DNA from: Spinacia oleracea
Taxonomy: Eukaryota > Streptophyta > Magnoliopsida > Caryophyllales > Amaranthaceae
Assembly: GCF_020520425.1 (NCBI RefSeq)
Contig: NC_079492.1
Span: forward strand, 104,691,157-104,755,156
Reading direction: 5' to 3'
DNA length: 64,000 nt
Below the pieces are notes generated by a model. It had not been told where the DNA came from, ran no database searches, and saw only the letters and a program-made list of their open reading frames with translations. Positions 23,700 to 35,185 of the stretch are shown piece by piece (the stretch's first letter is position 1; the number at the start of each line of letters is the position of its first letter). Position numbers and translations under genes: made by a program.

Positions 23700-24432
23700 G
23701 GTTAGGGGAGGTTTGAGAGAAAAAGAGATTTTTAGGGTGAATTAGAGGTTTGACTTTTAGAAAATGCTATTTGGAAGTGTTTGGTTAGGAGAGGTTTGAA
23801 AGAGAGTTTTGGGGTGAAAAAACTAATTTTGAAAAAGCTCAATAGCTTTTTGCAATTAGAGGTTTGAGAAAGTGGATGAAAATTACTATTTTGTCCTACT
23901 ATTGCCTATAATTACAACCATTATCAACCTTGGCACCCTACATTATTTTTCTCCTAAAAACATTACTCACACTTTCTTTTTCATTTCACCCTATTTACTA
24001 GATTCGTTTTTTGTTGTAATAAATTTTATATTACTACGTTGAAGCAATTGAAATATATTGCAATCATGCTTGAAATATCATTAGTAATATTTCTCTATTT
24101 GAAAAATATATATTATTAAAAAAAATTAATTAAATTTTTTTTTTTAAAAAATTATTTTATTCAGTCATTGTTTATTAAAAAAATATAAAGAGAAAAAAAT
24201 TAACACAATAAACTATTTGTCTAATATTAATAAAAAACAAAGTATGTCAATGTCCTTAATGGTCATTTTACATATTAAACAGCTAACAACTATCAGCTAA
24301 TTTACCAAACACTTTTACACAAACAGCTAATGTAATCAGCTAGTCAAATCAGCTAATGCAAACAGCTAACCGCTAACAGGTAGTCAAACCAGCTATCAGC
24401 TATCAGCTAACAGCTCCTAACCAAATAGGGCC
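23700..24432. mobile_element. Possible MITE with GTGTTTGGTTAGG-type ends
   Basis: The left end GGGGGTGTTTGGTTAGG and the right end (reverse complement GGCCCTATTTGGTTAGG) are imperfect inverted repeats flanked by ATC on both sides. The interior contains CAGCTAAT/CAGCTATC repeats at 24250-24420. A second copy of those repeats lies at 24433-24560, so the block may be composite. Confidence 0.35.
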
Positions 24433-24560
24433 ATCAGCTATTTACCAAACACTTTTACATAACCGGCTAATACAATCGACTAGTTAACCAAGCTAATACC
24501 AACAACTAGTCAAAACTGCTAATACAATCCGCTAGATCTAACAACTAACCGCTATTTGCT
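24433..24560. repeat. CAGCTA-type repeat, second copy
   Basis: ATCAGCTATTTACCAAACACTTTTACA is a diverged repeat of about 24293-24420. No gene. Confidence 0.4.
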
Positions 24561-24819
24561 AAACAGAGCCGCAACAAGTAGTTCCCAAGTCCCAACTCCA
24601 GTGGTTTGATGTAGCAGGTAGAGTCCAATCAAAGGGTCAAAATTAACAGGATAAACACCTGCGAGACCTCCAGAATGCCCACATGGCAAATTTTGGAACT
24701 TCCTAACATAAAAAAACAAAAAAAGAAATATGCATATACTCCTGAAATCACTTCAAAATTTTGGGGTGTTCTTCATCACACTCGAAATTTTGCAACTTTA
24801 ATCACCAATTTTTATCGCT

Positions 24820-25513
24820 GTAAGTTTATTTCCCAATTTGATTTATCATGTTATTTCTTAACGTTTTTCGAATGACTAGTAATCTCATTTTCTTTTCTTT
24901 TTTGGCGCATCCCCATTTTGTGAAACCGGGGCATTTTTTGCGTACTTTCCTGCTTAGTAATGTCTGCATTTGAAATTGTATTATGTTCATTTTTTTGGGT
25001 ACTTTCCTGCTTAGTAATGTCTGCATTTAGAGGTACAATTTATTCTGCAGATTATGACGGAATTAGTTAATTTATGCTAAAAAAAATTAACATTAACCAT
25101 ATTGAGAAATTAAGGGCAAATGTAGATTAGGTTAAGCTGTTGCGTGCTTAATTTGTATGTTTGGAGATATTCTTAATTTTCGATTGTGCAAACATTAAGT
25201 TTTCCTTCAATCTTGTTGCAGAATTTTGGAGCTTTTAGGTTTGCAGTATAAGTATCATTTTAAGTGCCTGATTTTGAGTCTTAGTTGCTCCGTAACCCTA
25301 TTTGTCCTCTGACATTGGCTCTCATTTTATTTTAGAAGGAAAAAGGGAAGATATTTGTGTGTTCTGTGACATTTGAAACTCAATTTGTGTGTTCTTCAGT
25401 TGTTGGCTCACATTTTTCTCACTGATGTATATGCTGTTGTTGAAGACTGTTTCATATGCAAGTTCTGGACCTGAAAACTTATTAAGCCGTTATCTATTGT
25501 CCGCTCTGTGCAG
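24820..25513 (+). other. Possible 5'-UTR intron of the SDIR1-type gene
   Basis: A strong donor (GCT|GTAAGTTT at 24820) and an acceptor (CTGTGCAG ending 25513) lie upstream of the start codon, with no convincing upstream coding exon. An alternative acceptor is near 25221. The promoter would then be upstream of about 24800. This needs transcript data. Confidence 0.35.
24934..25028. repeat. 57-bp tandem duplication upstream of the SDIR1-type gene
   Basis: GTACTTTCCTGCTTAGTAAT followed by GTCTGCATTT occurs at about 24942-24971 and again at about 24998-25027. Confidence 0.8.
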
Positions 25514-25567
25514 GCATTGCTAAGTGCTAGGCATATAGGTAGTTTAACACTTTTGCAATTTGCGAAC

Positions 25568-28500
25568 ATGAGTTTTGTGTTCCGTGGTAGCCGAGGGGAT
25601 TTCGAAAATGGATTTTCAGGACTTATTCCAGAAAGGCGTTCAGTAGTACGTTTTTTTTCTTTCGAGATTGAAAGTTACATTTAGTATCATGTCGGAAGTT
25701 CATTTGTTTGACTCAGCTTGCATTTTTTTTTCGTACGACAGAGAATTCAGCCTGGTCGACCTTCAAATTCTTGGGCATTTCTTGTCACTGGTAAGGTACT
25801 AAGGTGTATGCTGTGTCATTAGACTGAAGTGAGATTTCACATTTGTACTTTACGTGACTAATACCTTACGTCCACTTTGTTTATTTGTGTTGCAGTGCTT
25901 TTGTTGTTCACAATTTTGAACACCCATCATATGTCACCTAATTTTCTGGTAAATTGTTTCAAAATCTACAAGGCGTGCCTATCATTATTACCTATCTATG
26001 AGGTCACTGCTTGTGTTTTCTTCCGCTTACTTGAGTTGTATGACGTGAATATATGCAGCTCTGGCTGGTTCTTGGTGTGTTTATGTTTGCAACTAGCTTA
26101 AGGATGTATGCCACGTGTCAACAGTTGCAAGTTCAAGCTCAAGCTCGTGCTGCAGCAGCTAGTGGCTTGTTTGGACACACCGAATTCCGTTTGCATATGC
26201 CATCGTCCATAGCTTTAGCAAGCAGAGGGCGACTACAAGGGCTGAGGCTTCAGCTTGCACTTCTGGATCGTGAGTTTGATGACCTAGGTATATTACACGC
26301 TACAAGTTCTGTTACCATCGAATTTCCTCTGTTTGTTCAGTTTACCCGTGTTGACTTTTGACACTATTCGCAACTCACTATCTTTTGTGTTCAAGATTCG
26401 TCTCATTGTGTATTTTCAAAATATCAAAAACATTACTTCTGACAGTTAAAGATATTAAAGGTTGAATTATGCATTGACAAACGTGGTAAAAGAAATGCGT
26501 CAACTAAACAAAAATGGAGGAAGTATCTTACAGACGAACATGGATCTTTTAGTTGATTTTTAATATTGTATGCACAGGAGGTGTTAAGTTCTCCATTGAT
26601 TGTTCTGTAGATTATGAAGCATTAAGAGCACTGGATGCTGACAATGTCTCCAACATTCCTTCAATGAGTGAAGAAGAAATAAATGTCTTACCAGTCCACA
26701 AGTACAAGGTTACAGGACCAGAGAGGTATGGTACACTTTATTATCAAAGAGTGCTGATAGTTTCGTTTAGTTTGTGAAAAAAGTATAAAGGTTCTGTTAT
26801 GCAGTTGGCCTGCACTTTTTGTTGCCCTAGTTTAATTTGCTTTGCTCTGTTATACTAATGTTGATAACAAATACGAAGTATAAAATTACCTGATAGTATG
26901 TTGCCAGGAAATCAGACTCCCGCTTGGCAGTTAGTAGTTACATCTTCAGTTTTTACTCGGTAACTAAAGAATGTGTATGCATATTTCCAGTACTGAACTT
27001 GCAAATGTCTACATCCAGAAAGTTAAATGCTTCATATAGTAGCCTGAAGTTGCATTTTTAATAAAAGATAGTATTATCTGAGATCGTGAATGATTCAAAA
27101 TTTATTTGTACATAAGTAGCATTTGGTTTTGGCTCATTGTATTTCCACCATCTCACGTAATTTCTTCACATTCTTATTAGCGAGGTTTCACAATCACAAG
27201 AGGCTTCCCCTTCGTCAACTTCTACTGAGGTATTTTATCTACCATTGGCTGGTGTAATGCTGTATTCATGCAAAAATGGTTGCCTTCTGTTATCTCATTC
27301 TTCTTGGTTCTCCTGTAGTTCTGTTTTGTCCTGTAATGTGATCTAACGACGATTGCAGGGACATTGTGATAACCCCCCCCCCCCCCCCTTATGTGAGTGT
27401 GCGTGCCATCATAATCATGCATGTGATGATTTACATTACTAATGACCCCCTCCCCTTGAGTAAAAATGTAAATTTACTGTGCGTAATATACTTGCATGGC
27501 TTAAAAGTATGATAAATGTACTTCAATCCTCACCTTGAAGGTTTATTTATATTCAATGCGATTTTTTACATTTTGTAATGGAAGCTTAATTTCCAATTGG
27601 AAGGGAGCAGGAAGATAATGAACTGTAATAGGCTGAAATAACGATATAGCGGAAAAAAAACTGAGGACGGAATAAAAGAGGAGGAAAACCCGGAAACGAA
27701 AGGATAAATGCCTAGTGCAAAAGACATGCCCTGAAATGAATTTCGGTGAAATTATGGATCATATAGCAAACAAAGCTTTTCTAGAATACCAATTGCCGTT
27801 ATTTTCAAAAACTACTCATCTGGTAATAGGGGGTTGTATAAAATTACCCATTTGGCAATTTGGCCATTTCCTCCCTTCTTTCCCGAATCCATATCCAAAT
27901 AAAGGAAAATGGATCAATTGCGCTCCCCCCCCTTCCTTCTCTTCAAATCCTCTTACGAGTCTTATCCAAACAGATTGTTAGTATTTGTTTTGATTGTGAT
28001 CGGCAGAGTAAAATGCTGTGGTGTTCCTTTAACAATATCATGTCTGTTTCTTGAACAGCTTAAGCAAGATGCTAATGGTGCAAAGGATTCAGAAGATGAT
28101 CTTGCTTGTACCGTATGCTTGGAGCAAGTGAAGAGAGGAGAACTCCTGCGTACCTTACCATGTTTACATCAGGTGTGTGACCTGCTGATCGAATATTGAT
28201 CCATTTGAATGATTCATGCACAAAGTTGTCAAGATCTTTCTGTCGTGACAGCTTTTCTTTCCCACCCTAAAATGAAAAAAAGAGTTCGTAGGCGGGGGCA
28301 GGATACAAAACCTGTAAGGCTGTAATCTTAAGGGCATGACCTTAAGTGCTACCATGATTTTGTTTTCTAAAACTAATGTGCCTGGCTCGGCTCCGATAAT
28401 GCAATTCCGGGAGGAGTTGGTAGTTCGGCGCGAGCAGAGCAGGAAAACCAAATTGTGCGAACGAATGTAAGATGCCAAGCCCCACACCTAGAATCGTACC

Positions 28501-28844
28501 CTTGGCTTGAGGGTCGGAGTGCCGGCTGATAGAGGGCTAGATCACAGTCACTACATGATGTCCTCTTTACCCTCATTTCAGAAACTTCTACAATCACTTT
28601 TCACCAGAAATATGTTATAAATTTTCTATATTACAAAGTTTGGACTATTCCTTGTTATCTAGGTTGCCAAATGCTATATGGATAATAGTTGATTGCTTTC
28701 ATGTTCTATATTTTGCAGTTCCATGCCAATTGCATTGATCCATGGCTGAGACAACAAGGCACATGTCCGATATGCAAACTAATAGTGGGGTCTGGAACGC
28801 AAGATGTCTTGGACAGTGCTCCGGGTATTGCCGATATGGTCTAA
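25568..28844 (+). CDS. SDIR1: RING-H2 E3 ubiquitin ligase, SDIR1 type (8 coding exons)
   Basis: Coding exons: 25568-25645, 25742-25790, 25896-25948, 26059-26287, 26611-26725, 27181-27229, 28059-28172, 28719-28844. All introns are GT-AG and phases match, giving 270 residues, close to the ~273 of Arabidopsis SDIR1. Residues 1-42 begin [18 protein letters not shown]. Two membrane segments follow (about 37-60 and 61-80; [14 protein letters not shown] and [14 protein letters not shown]), then a Gln/Ala-rich stretch, the conserved [19 protein letters not shown], and [16 protein letters not shown]-terminal RING-H2 spans about 208-249 (CTVC...CLHQFHANC...CPIC), the zinc sites that recruit E2 enzymes. 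In Arabidopsis the family member is a membrane (ER) E3 ligase promoting ABA and salt/drought responses; that role here is inferred. No defects are seen. Confidence 0.93.
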
Positions 28845-30099
28845 ACTTCTATATATTCCAGTATATTATATTAGATGTGATATTACCTGTACAACTCAAG
28901 GGCTCTCCTTCCTCGTCATGTGTATAAACTGTTGTATGAAGTGGTAGAACTTGCAATTAGTGCTCGACTTGCTTCAGCTCTTCATAATAGAGTAAAAATT
29001 GTGATCCCTGCAATCACATACGAGGGTCAATAGCTTGTTAGCATCGGAATGTTTTTCACTCTTCGTATGTTGGAAACTTGACTGATGCTCTGCTGAAGAT
29101 GATCTTCTCTGGCGTCATATATTATGTAAAGGCACCCATATTATTACGCGTTAAGTTGTGCTAATGAAGGATCTGCAGAACTAGATGAGATACATGAAGG
29201 TGGAAACCAGTTCGGTCAGGGCAACTGCGTCTGAACTCTTTATCCATCATTGCTTCCATCAACCATGTTTGAAAGATTGAGGTTACTGTATGGCTACATT
29301 TTTTTATTTTTATTTCTAGCATTTTTATTTTTTATCTTTGGAATTGAAATTATGTTTCAGATTAGACGAGTCTTCCCCCAGATAGCTGATGGTGGACTAG
29401 CATAGGAATCATGGGGATGAAAACAGCATGCTTCATGCCTTGTTGACTGGTTTGATTAAGTCTTCCTTTTTGTACTTCCTTTCTTTAACATAATGTCATG
29501 TTCTTTTACGCACACTTGTGTTCTTTAGGTGCACGATGCTCACTGCGCACCATTGTCCACCATGTAAATTGTGGTTCCTCCGTTCTATATTAATTGCTAC
29601 ATTTTCCTAATTTGGAAGTTTCATATTAATTGCTACTTACCCATTTTTGATAACATGTTCTTTCTAATTTCTATAATTAGCTCATTACATGAGTCCCTCT
29701 TTTTATTTCTCTCCTGTTCACACACGGTGTCCTTAGTTTGTGTGTGCCTCTCCCCCATTTAGCAATTTATAATAATAAATTTAATATAGACCGTCCTTGT
29801 ATCACCGAAGCCCAGCCCAGCCCAGCCCAGCCAATTTATAATATTGACTTATTGTTAATCTCCTAACTGTGTAGTACAAATGTACAATGGGTTTTTAAAG
29901 TCAAAGTTGTACTACAAATCTGGAGATTGTATGATCGCCACACAAATTAAACTGGAGTTAAATTAATGAATAAAATAATATAAATGTAATATCAACTGAT
30001 GAAGACATTCATTCATGCAAACAGGCATATGATATCCATGTTTTATAGACTTGTAGACATTGAGAGGGGACAGAGGTAGAAGTGGAATAAGGAGATACA
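28845..30099 (+). other. Intergenic: SDIR1 3' flank and ZIP promoter region
   Basis: The 3' UTR of the ligase gene probably extends through several hundred bases (AATAAA-like signals are not clear). CTCCGTTCTATATTAATTGC near 29569, with a second TATTAATTGCTAC near 29621, resembles a decayed Stowaway terminus. A short CCCAG tandem (about 29810-29833) follows. No other gene is seen. Confidence 0.4.
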
Positions 30100-31315
30100 A
30101 TGACTTTGATCTGTTCTCTCATATCTCTCAAGTCAACTTGTTTTGTTATAATCCTTACACTCATTCTTTCTCTCCAATTCATCTTGATCGACGGCCATGG
30201 AGGCATTAGTCATAATGATCACGATGATGGCCCAGTCAGTCACGACGACTCCAGTAAGAAGAACGATTCGAGGAATCTCATCATAGTAAAAATATGGTGT
30301 CTAGTGATATTCTTAGTTAGTACTTTTGCATTTGGAGTCTCCCCTTATTTCTTACGATGGAATGAGAACTTTCTCGTTCTTGGGACTCAGTTTGCAGGAG
30401 GAGTCTTCCTTGGAACATCAATGATACATTTCTTAAGCGATGCCTCTTCTGTTTTTAAGAATCTCACATCCCTTGAATACCCATTTGCTTTCATGTTAGC
30501 TTGTGCTGGATACGTCCTTACCATGTTTGGGGATTGCATAGTTATGTATGTTGCCAAGAAAAGCGCCGGGAAGAAAAGGGTGGGTGTAGAAGGAAATAGA
30601 GATGAGGAGCAGCCAGAGAAAGATGAAGAGGTGGAGCATAGCCCAATCTTCATAAGCACTGCATCAGTTGGGAACACCGTTCTTCTCATAGTCGCTCTTT
30701 GTTTTCATTCAATTTTTGAGGGCATTGCTGTTGGTATTGCAGGTAACCTAATCAGTAATCACATTTCCTGATTTTCCCATGATGTTTTAAGTTTTTTATG
30801 TAATTTTTAATTCATCAATTTCTTCGTTAACCCAATCAAATCAGATGGAGAAGCACGACCAGGGGTTTGATTTTCTTATTATCATTCTTATACTGAATTC
30901 TTTGTTATTGATCTTTGGCCCAGATAATGAAGGAGATGCATGGAAGAATTTATGGACAATAACACTACACAAAGTTTTCGCGGCAATTGCAATGGGGATT
31001 GCCCTCTTAAGAATGATTCCAAAGCGGCCATTTGTGGCAACTGTGGCCTACTCTTTCGCCTTTGCGATATCGAGCCCTATTGGTATAGGGATTGGCATAG
31101 CCATTGATGCAACAACTGAGGGTCGGGTAGCTGATTGGACTTACGCCATTTCTATGGGATTTGCAACTGGGATATTCATCTATGTTGCTATTAATCATCT
31201 CATTTCTAAAGGGTATAAGCCACATTCCTCTTGTTACTTTGACACACCGTTTTATAGGTTCTTTGCTGTTCTTCTCGGGGTTACTGTCATTGCAGTTGTC
31301 ATGATTTGGGATTAA
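30100..31315 (+). CDS. ZIP-family zinc/iron transporter (2 exons)
   Basis: Exons 30100-30742 and 30924-31315, GT-AG intron with matching phase, 344 residues, usual for plant ZIPs. A hydrophobic signal-like N-terminus is followed by a His/Asp-rich luminal segment ([12 protein letters not shown]). Membrane segments I-III follow (about 62-165), then a charged cytoplasmic loop (about 170-195) poor in histidine. Segment IV carries [13 protein letters not shown] and segment [15 protein letters not shown], the amphipathic helices whose His/Glu residues form the metal path. Segments VI-VIII end AVVMIWD. The sequence resembles the ZIP2/ZIP11 branch of plant transporters, which move Zn, Mn or Fe into the cytoplasm; substrate is not determinable here. 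It lies 1.25 kb downstream of the SDIR1-type gene in the same orientation. Confidence 0.92.
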
Positions 31316-31535
31316 GTATTCGCAGAAGTCATACCACCACGTACAGCAGTAAATATTTTTCATCTAAACTTTCTTCATTGTTGAGCTAATCAAAGCAAAT
31401 TTCACGTTAAAAACTTTGTTTTGTTGTTTAGATGCTTTAAACTATTACATGTTTGTTCATTAGTCGACTTTACGCATTGCGAAACATAATTTGTTTGGAA
31501 GGGTGACGGTCTGTGATAGCATATAGTATCTTGTA

Positions 31536-31879
31536 CTCCCTCCATTCCTTTTTGTTCTTCCCGTTTCTATTTCGGGCGTTCCTATATGTTCTTCCCATTT
31601 CCTTTTTTGGACATACCTTTTTACCATAAAATTCCCCACCACCCTTTATTTAATTCATTCACATTTTCCTATTCACCCACCCAATTCCACTTTTATAATT
31701 TTTTATTATTTTATTAAAAATATCTCCTCTCTCCTTCATTTCTTTATTACTTTCCTTTACTACTTTATTCCTTTCTCTTACATTTAATCATTACTTTTAC
31801 ACCCAATCATTACAATATTTCATTTTCTTAATTTCCACACCATTTTCCAAATGGGAAGAACATAAAGGAACAGAGGGAG
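31536..31879. mobile_element. Stowaway-type MITE
   Basis: Left end CTCCCTCCATTCCTTTTTGT and right end (reverse complement CTCCCTCTGTTCCTTTATGT) are inverted repeats flanked by TA at 31534-31535 and 31880-31881. This is the TA target duplication and CTCCCTCCRTYCC terminus of Stowaway (Tc1/mariner). 344 bp, no coding capacity. It lies about 220 bp after the ZIP stop codon. Confidence 0.9.
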
Positions 31880-31881
31880 TA

Positions 31882-33769
31882 CTAAGTATGATTTAGAGTT
31901 TAGAAACATGAAGTTTGTAACTCACAATTTCGATACTCCTATACACCATACATTTTATGTTCGAATCCTCATCTGCCTGTTAAGAAGATGGAAACCCCAA
32001 GAAGAAGAGGCTCCAGCTGGGGAAGCTTGTCTTTAGGAAAGCCCTAGATCGCACCAACGAACGAGCATAGCAGCAGCCAACCGAGGCCACCACACGCCCA
32101 TAAGGCACAACGCATGGCCTAGACATTGCTTGCATCCAAGAAAGAACACTAATTAACTCACCAAAATCAGAAAAGAAGAAGGGAAAGAATCAAGTTGTAC
32201 CAATCAAAGGAAGACAAAAGTTCATAATAACCAATGTCATTAAGAGAGACTAATGAGATGTTTAACTTTAATAAAAATCATGTAACCCTAAATCATATAA
32301 AAGGGAATCACCTTGATTACATGAATCAATAAACCGCCACAAGCCTCTGTCCTGACAGAGCGGGTGAGCCCATTCGGTCGGACACGTGCACAAACGCAAA
32401 ACAACAAGTATAATCCCCCGACCCGGATGGGGGATTTAACCATTCTAGATTTCTTTGTTCTTGCACTCGGTTAGGCCACTTTGCCTGGTACTATCAGGCG
32501 AAGCCCTTTCCTAATTAAGCTTTACTTCCAACAAGATAAATTCTAATGCGATTGTGCCAGACCATCTCATGAAGACGATTGAGTAACTATATTAAAACAA
32601 TAAGTATGCAGTCTAGATTTTAAAAATTGAAACCATGCAAACTTGGTACCTTGGTGGGGATGGCGTGAAACTTTCGAGTCTCACTATCTGCTTGTGCTAA
32701 ATAGTTAGTTAATATAATTATATCAGTAATGCAAATGGTGCATGTTAGTTTGACCAACTTACAAATTCAAATTAAATGAGGTATCATAATCATAATAATA
32801 ATAACTACTTAAAAAAGGCCCAACAATGCTTTTATTTTGCGTAATTTTTTTTCCCAATGTATCCCTTATATCAATTTGTTATTACAATCATGCCACCCAA
32901 TTCATTTTATATTATTATTATTATTATTATTTTCTTTTTTTGACACATGTACACATAGAACCAACATTTGTATCACAAAGTAGGCTTTAGCTTTCTCATA
33001 GTAAAATGAGATAGCATTTGCATGTTCCACAAAGGAAATTGGAACAAAACAGTCCCTCATCTCCCTCTCCTTCCTTCTTACTCCATTCTTGATAGTCATT
33101 TGCTTTGGTTTCTTTAGCAAAACCAACAATCAATACGGAAACTCATTGTCGAGGTTTGTGCTTCTATACCCCTCTAATTTTTGATACTTTGTAATTTCTA
33201 TTTACTTGATTCTTAATTTCAATTTTTTTAGTTATTTAACTTAAGAAACAACTTTAGGACTTTAGGTAGTAGATTAATTGTATAATTTCTTATGATTTGT
33301 AGGACGCCACATGAAAGATGTCAAATTAAGTGGCCTGTTATAAGAATACAAGCGCAAAGTTTTATTGATTGTTAAAGTTGCTACAATATGGTGAGTACTG
33401 CTCTTTATTTTCATATTCATATCTTGTGCTAATATAATTACCGGCTTATTATCAAGGTTTTATTGATTTCTTTTAATTCCAATTTTGCTATTATGTTCAA
33501 TTCCTGTGTTTTGTTAGAAAGACGACGCTTTTAATTTAAGCGGAGTTGAGCATAGGATATGCTCAAGCTACTCTAATGTGAGTTTTTTTAGCTTATATTT
33601 ACTTTTGAGGGAAGCGTATGTTTTTATTTTAAGTTGAAAGTTGAATAATGTTGTATTGTAATTAATTTTATGAAGTTCAAACAGAGCCGGTTTTTCTTTT
33701 GTTGATGTAATGAATTTCCATTTTTAGCTTTGTCAATATACTTTTACATGATGATATGTATACATACAA
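31882..33769. other. Intergenic stretch, no gene recognised
   Basis: AT-rich with a short ATT microsatellite near 32907-32930. The open frames here are short and of random composition. Some GC-richer text near 32010-32540 looks like decayed repeat, but I cannot assign it. Confidence 0.4.
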
Positions 33770-34199
33770 CTAGATTAGATACCGTGCACGCACGGATTTT
33801 GACATTTTTTTCACAAAATGTTTAACTGAATATCTTCCAAACTACTGCATACTTATAACATTTTTAACATACTCGTTTATATTTATTCATCTAATATGCA
33901 TATTTAAAATGCTAATATGGTAATTTGATCAAAATAATGAGTGATATATTTTCTATTATTAATATAGCGATTTGACTAAAATATTACTAATTTAGAATAA
34001 TTATTATTACGTCGTAGCTATTATTTCCATAATTTATAAACTTAATTTTGTTTCCATACATAAATAGTTAATAAAAAAAAGGTATAAAATAAAATATATA
34101 CACTTTTTTAGGAAAATGATTTTTGACGGGAAAAAATCGCACCAGGAATTGACACGTGTCATTCCTGGTGTCTCTTTTAGTATATAGTAAAGTAATAGA
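33770..34199 (-). mobile_element. Short non-autonomous Helitron
   Basis: On the minus strand it starts TCTATTACTTTACTATATAC (34199 leftward) and ends with the hairpin CCGTGCGTGCACGG, a spacer and CTAG (33770-33773), inserted between host A and T. It is 430 bp. A near-perfect 15-bp-arm palindrome around GACACGTGTC (34138-34171) lies beside the 5' end. There is no Rep/helicase gene, so it depends on an autonomous relative. Confidence 0.82.
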
Positions 34200-35021
34200 T
34201 TTATTAGGAAGCGATCCATTATAGTTTGTTGGTTACTTGAAGTTGGTATTCATTTGGTTGATGAGAAGTGGCATTGTTGAGTGATTCAGAGAAGTTATCA
34301 ACTTCCTACATGCAAAGGCTACATTTTGGTTTTATACACTTTTAGGTATAATGGTTGTGACGGAAAAATTTTGAATTAGATTGTAAATTTGTTTAGGTTT
34401 CGATTATATCAACTATGCTTACTTACCCCAAAAATGAAAAGTAAAATGGTTGTGTAATTTCTTGTTCCAATGGTCATTAAGTGGCTAGCGACCAACAATT
34501 AATGAGTGTTTTTATTAAGGAGTAGCCTGGTGACATCTTATGTTTTAAGTGAATGAATATGATGTAACATAGACTTGTGTTCTTTTTTATTCTGGCTACT
34601 TGTTTTTTTAAGGCTATTTCTGGCTACTTAAATCGTACTTCAATTGTAGTATTTTGTGAGCCGTATATATTAAGCCTATTTTCCTTGATATTGCATTTGC
34701 TGGTTAAAATAGACCACCTCCATGTGCTAATTAGCGCGCAAAAGGATACCTCCTAAGCAGACAAGTTCTACTTTCTTTTTTCTAAATTACTTCATAATAA
34801 TGTTAAGTCTTGGTAGTATGGAGTATCAAAGAATGCAATCATATGCATAAGATCAGATAGAAGATAATTACCTTAGCAGTTTGACAGAAGCTTCTTTATT
34901 TTACTTTTTAATTCTCTTCTGTAAATTATAACATGGAGTAATAAAACTAATTTCCTATTGTAGATGATAGTGTACACGTTCAAAAAATGGCGACAAAGAA
35001 TTTCACAAATATGCGCATTAT
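34200..35021. other. AT-rich stretch left of a Helitron 3' end
   Basis: No gene seen. It is probably in part the body of the plus-strand Helitron that ends at 35047, but its 5' TC end could not be placed. Confidence 0.35.
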
Positions 35022-35047
35022 CGTGCAACGCACGTACCTCTTGCTAG
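35022..35047 (+). mobile_element. Helitron 3' terminus
   Basis: Hairpin CGTGCAACGCACG (35022-35034), 9-bp spacer TACCTCTTG and CTAG at 35044-35047, followed by host T. Typical plant Helitron 3' end on the plus strand. Confidence 0.7.
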
Positions 35048-35185
35048 TAATCTTAAAGTTCTTGCAGAGGAGTTCTCTTATGATTAAGGCGATAAAGTTT
35101 TATATCTTATGTTTTTTCAGTAGGTTTACATGTAGACAATAAAATAGTTTCAACAACATAATAAAAAAATATGATATATTTTTAA

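Noticed and set aside
28164-28597. Minus-strand ORFs inside the last intron of the SDIR1-type gene
   Set aside because: No recognisable domain, and they overlap an intron of a well-supported gene; probably decayed repeat.
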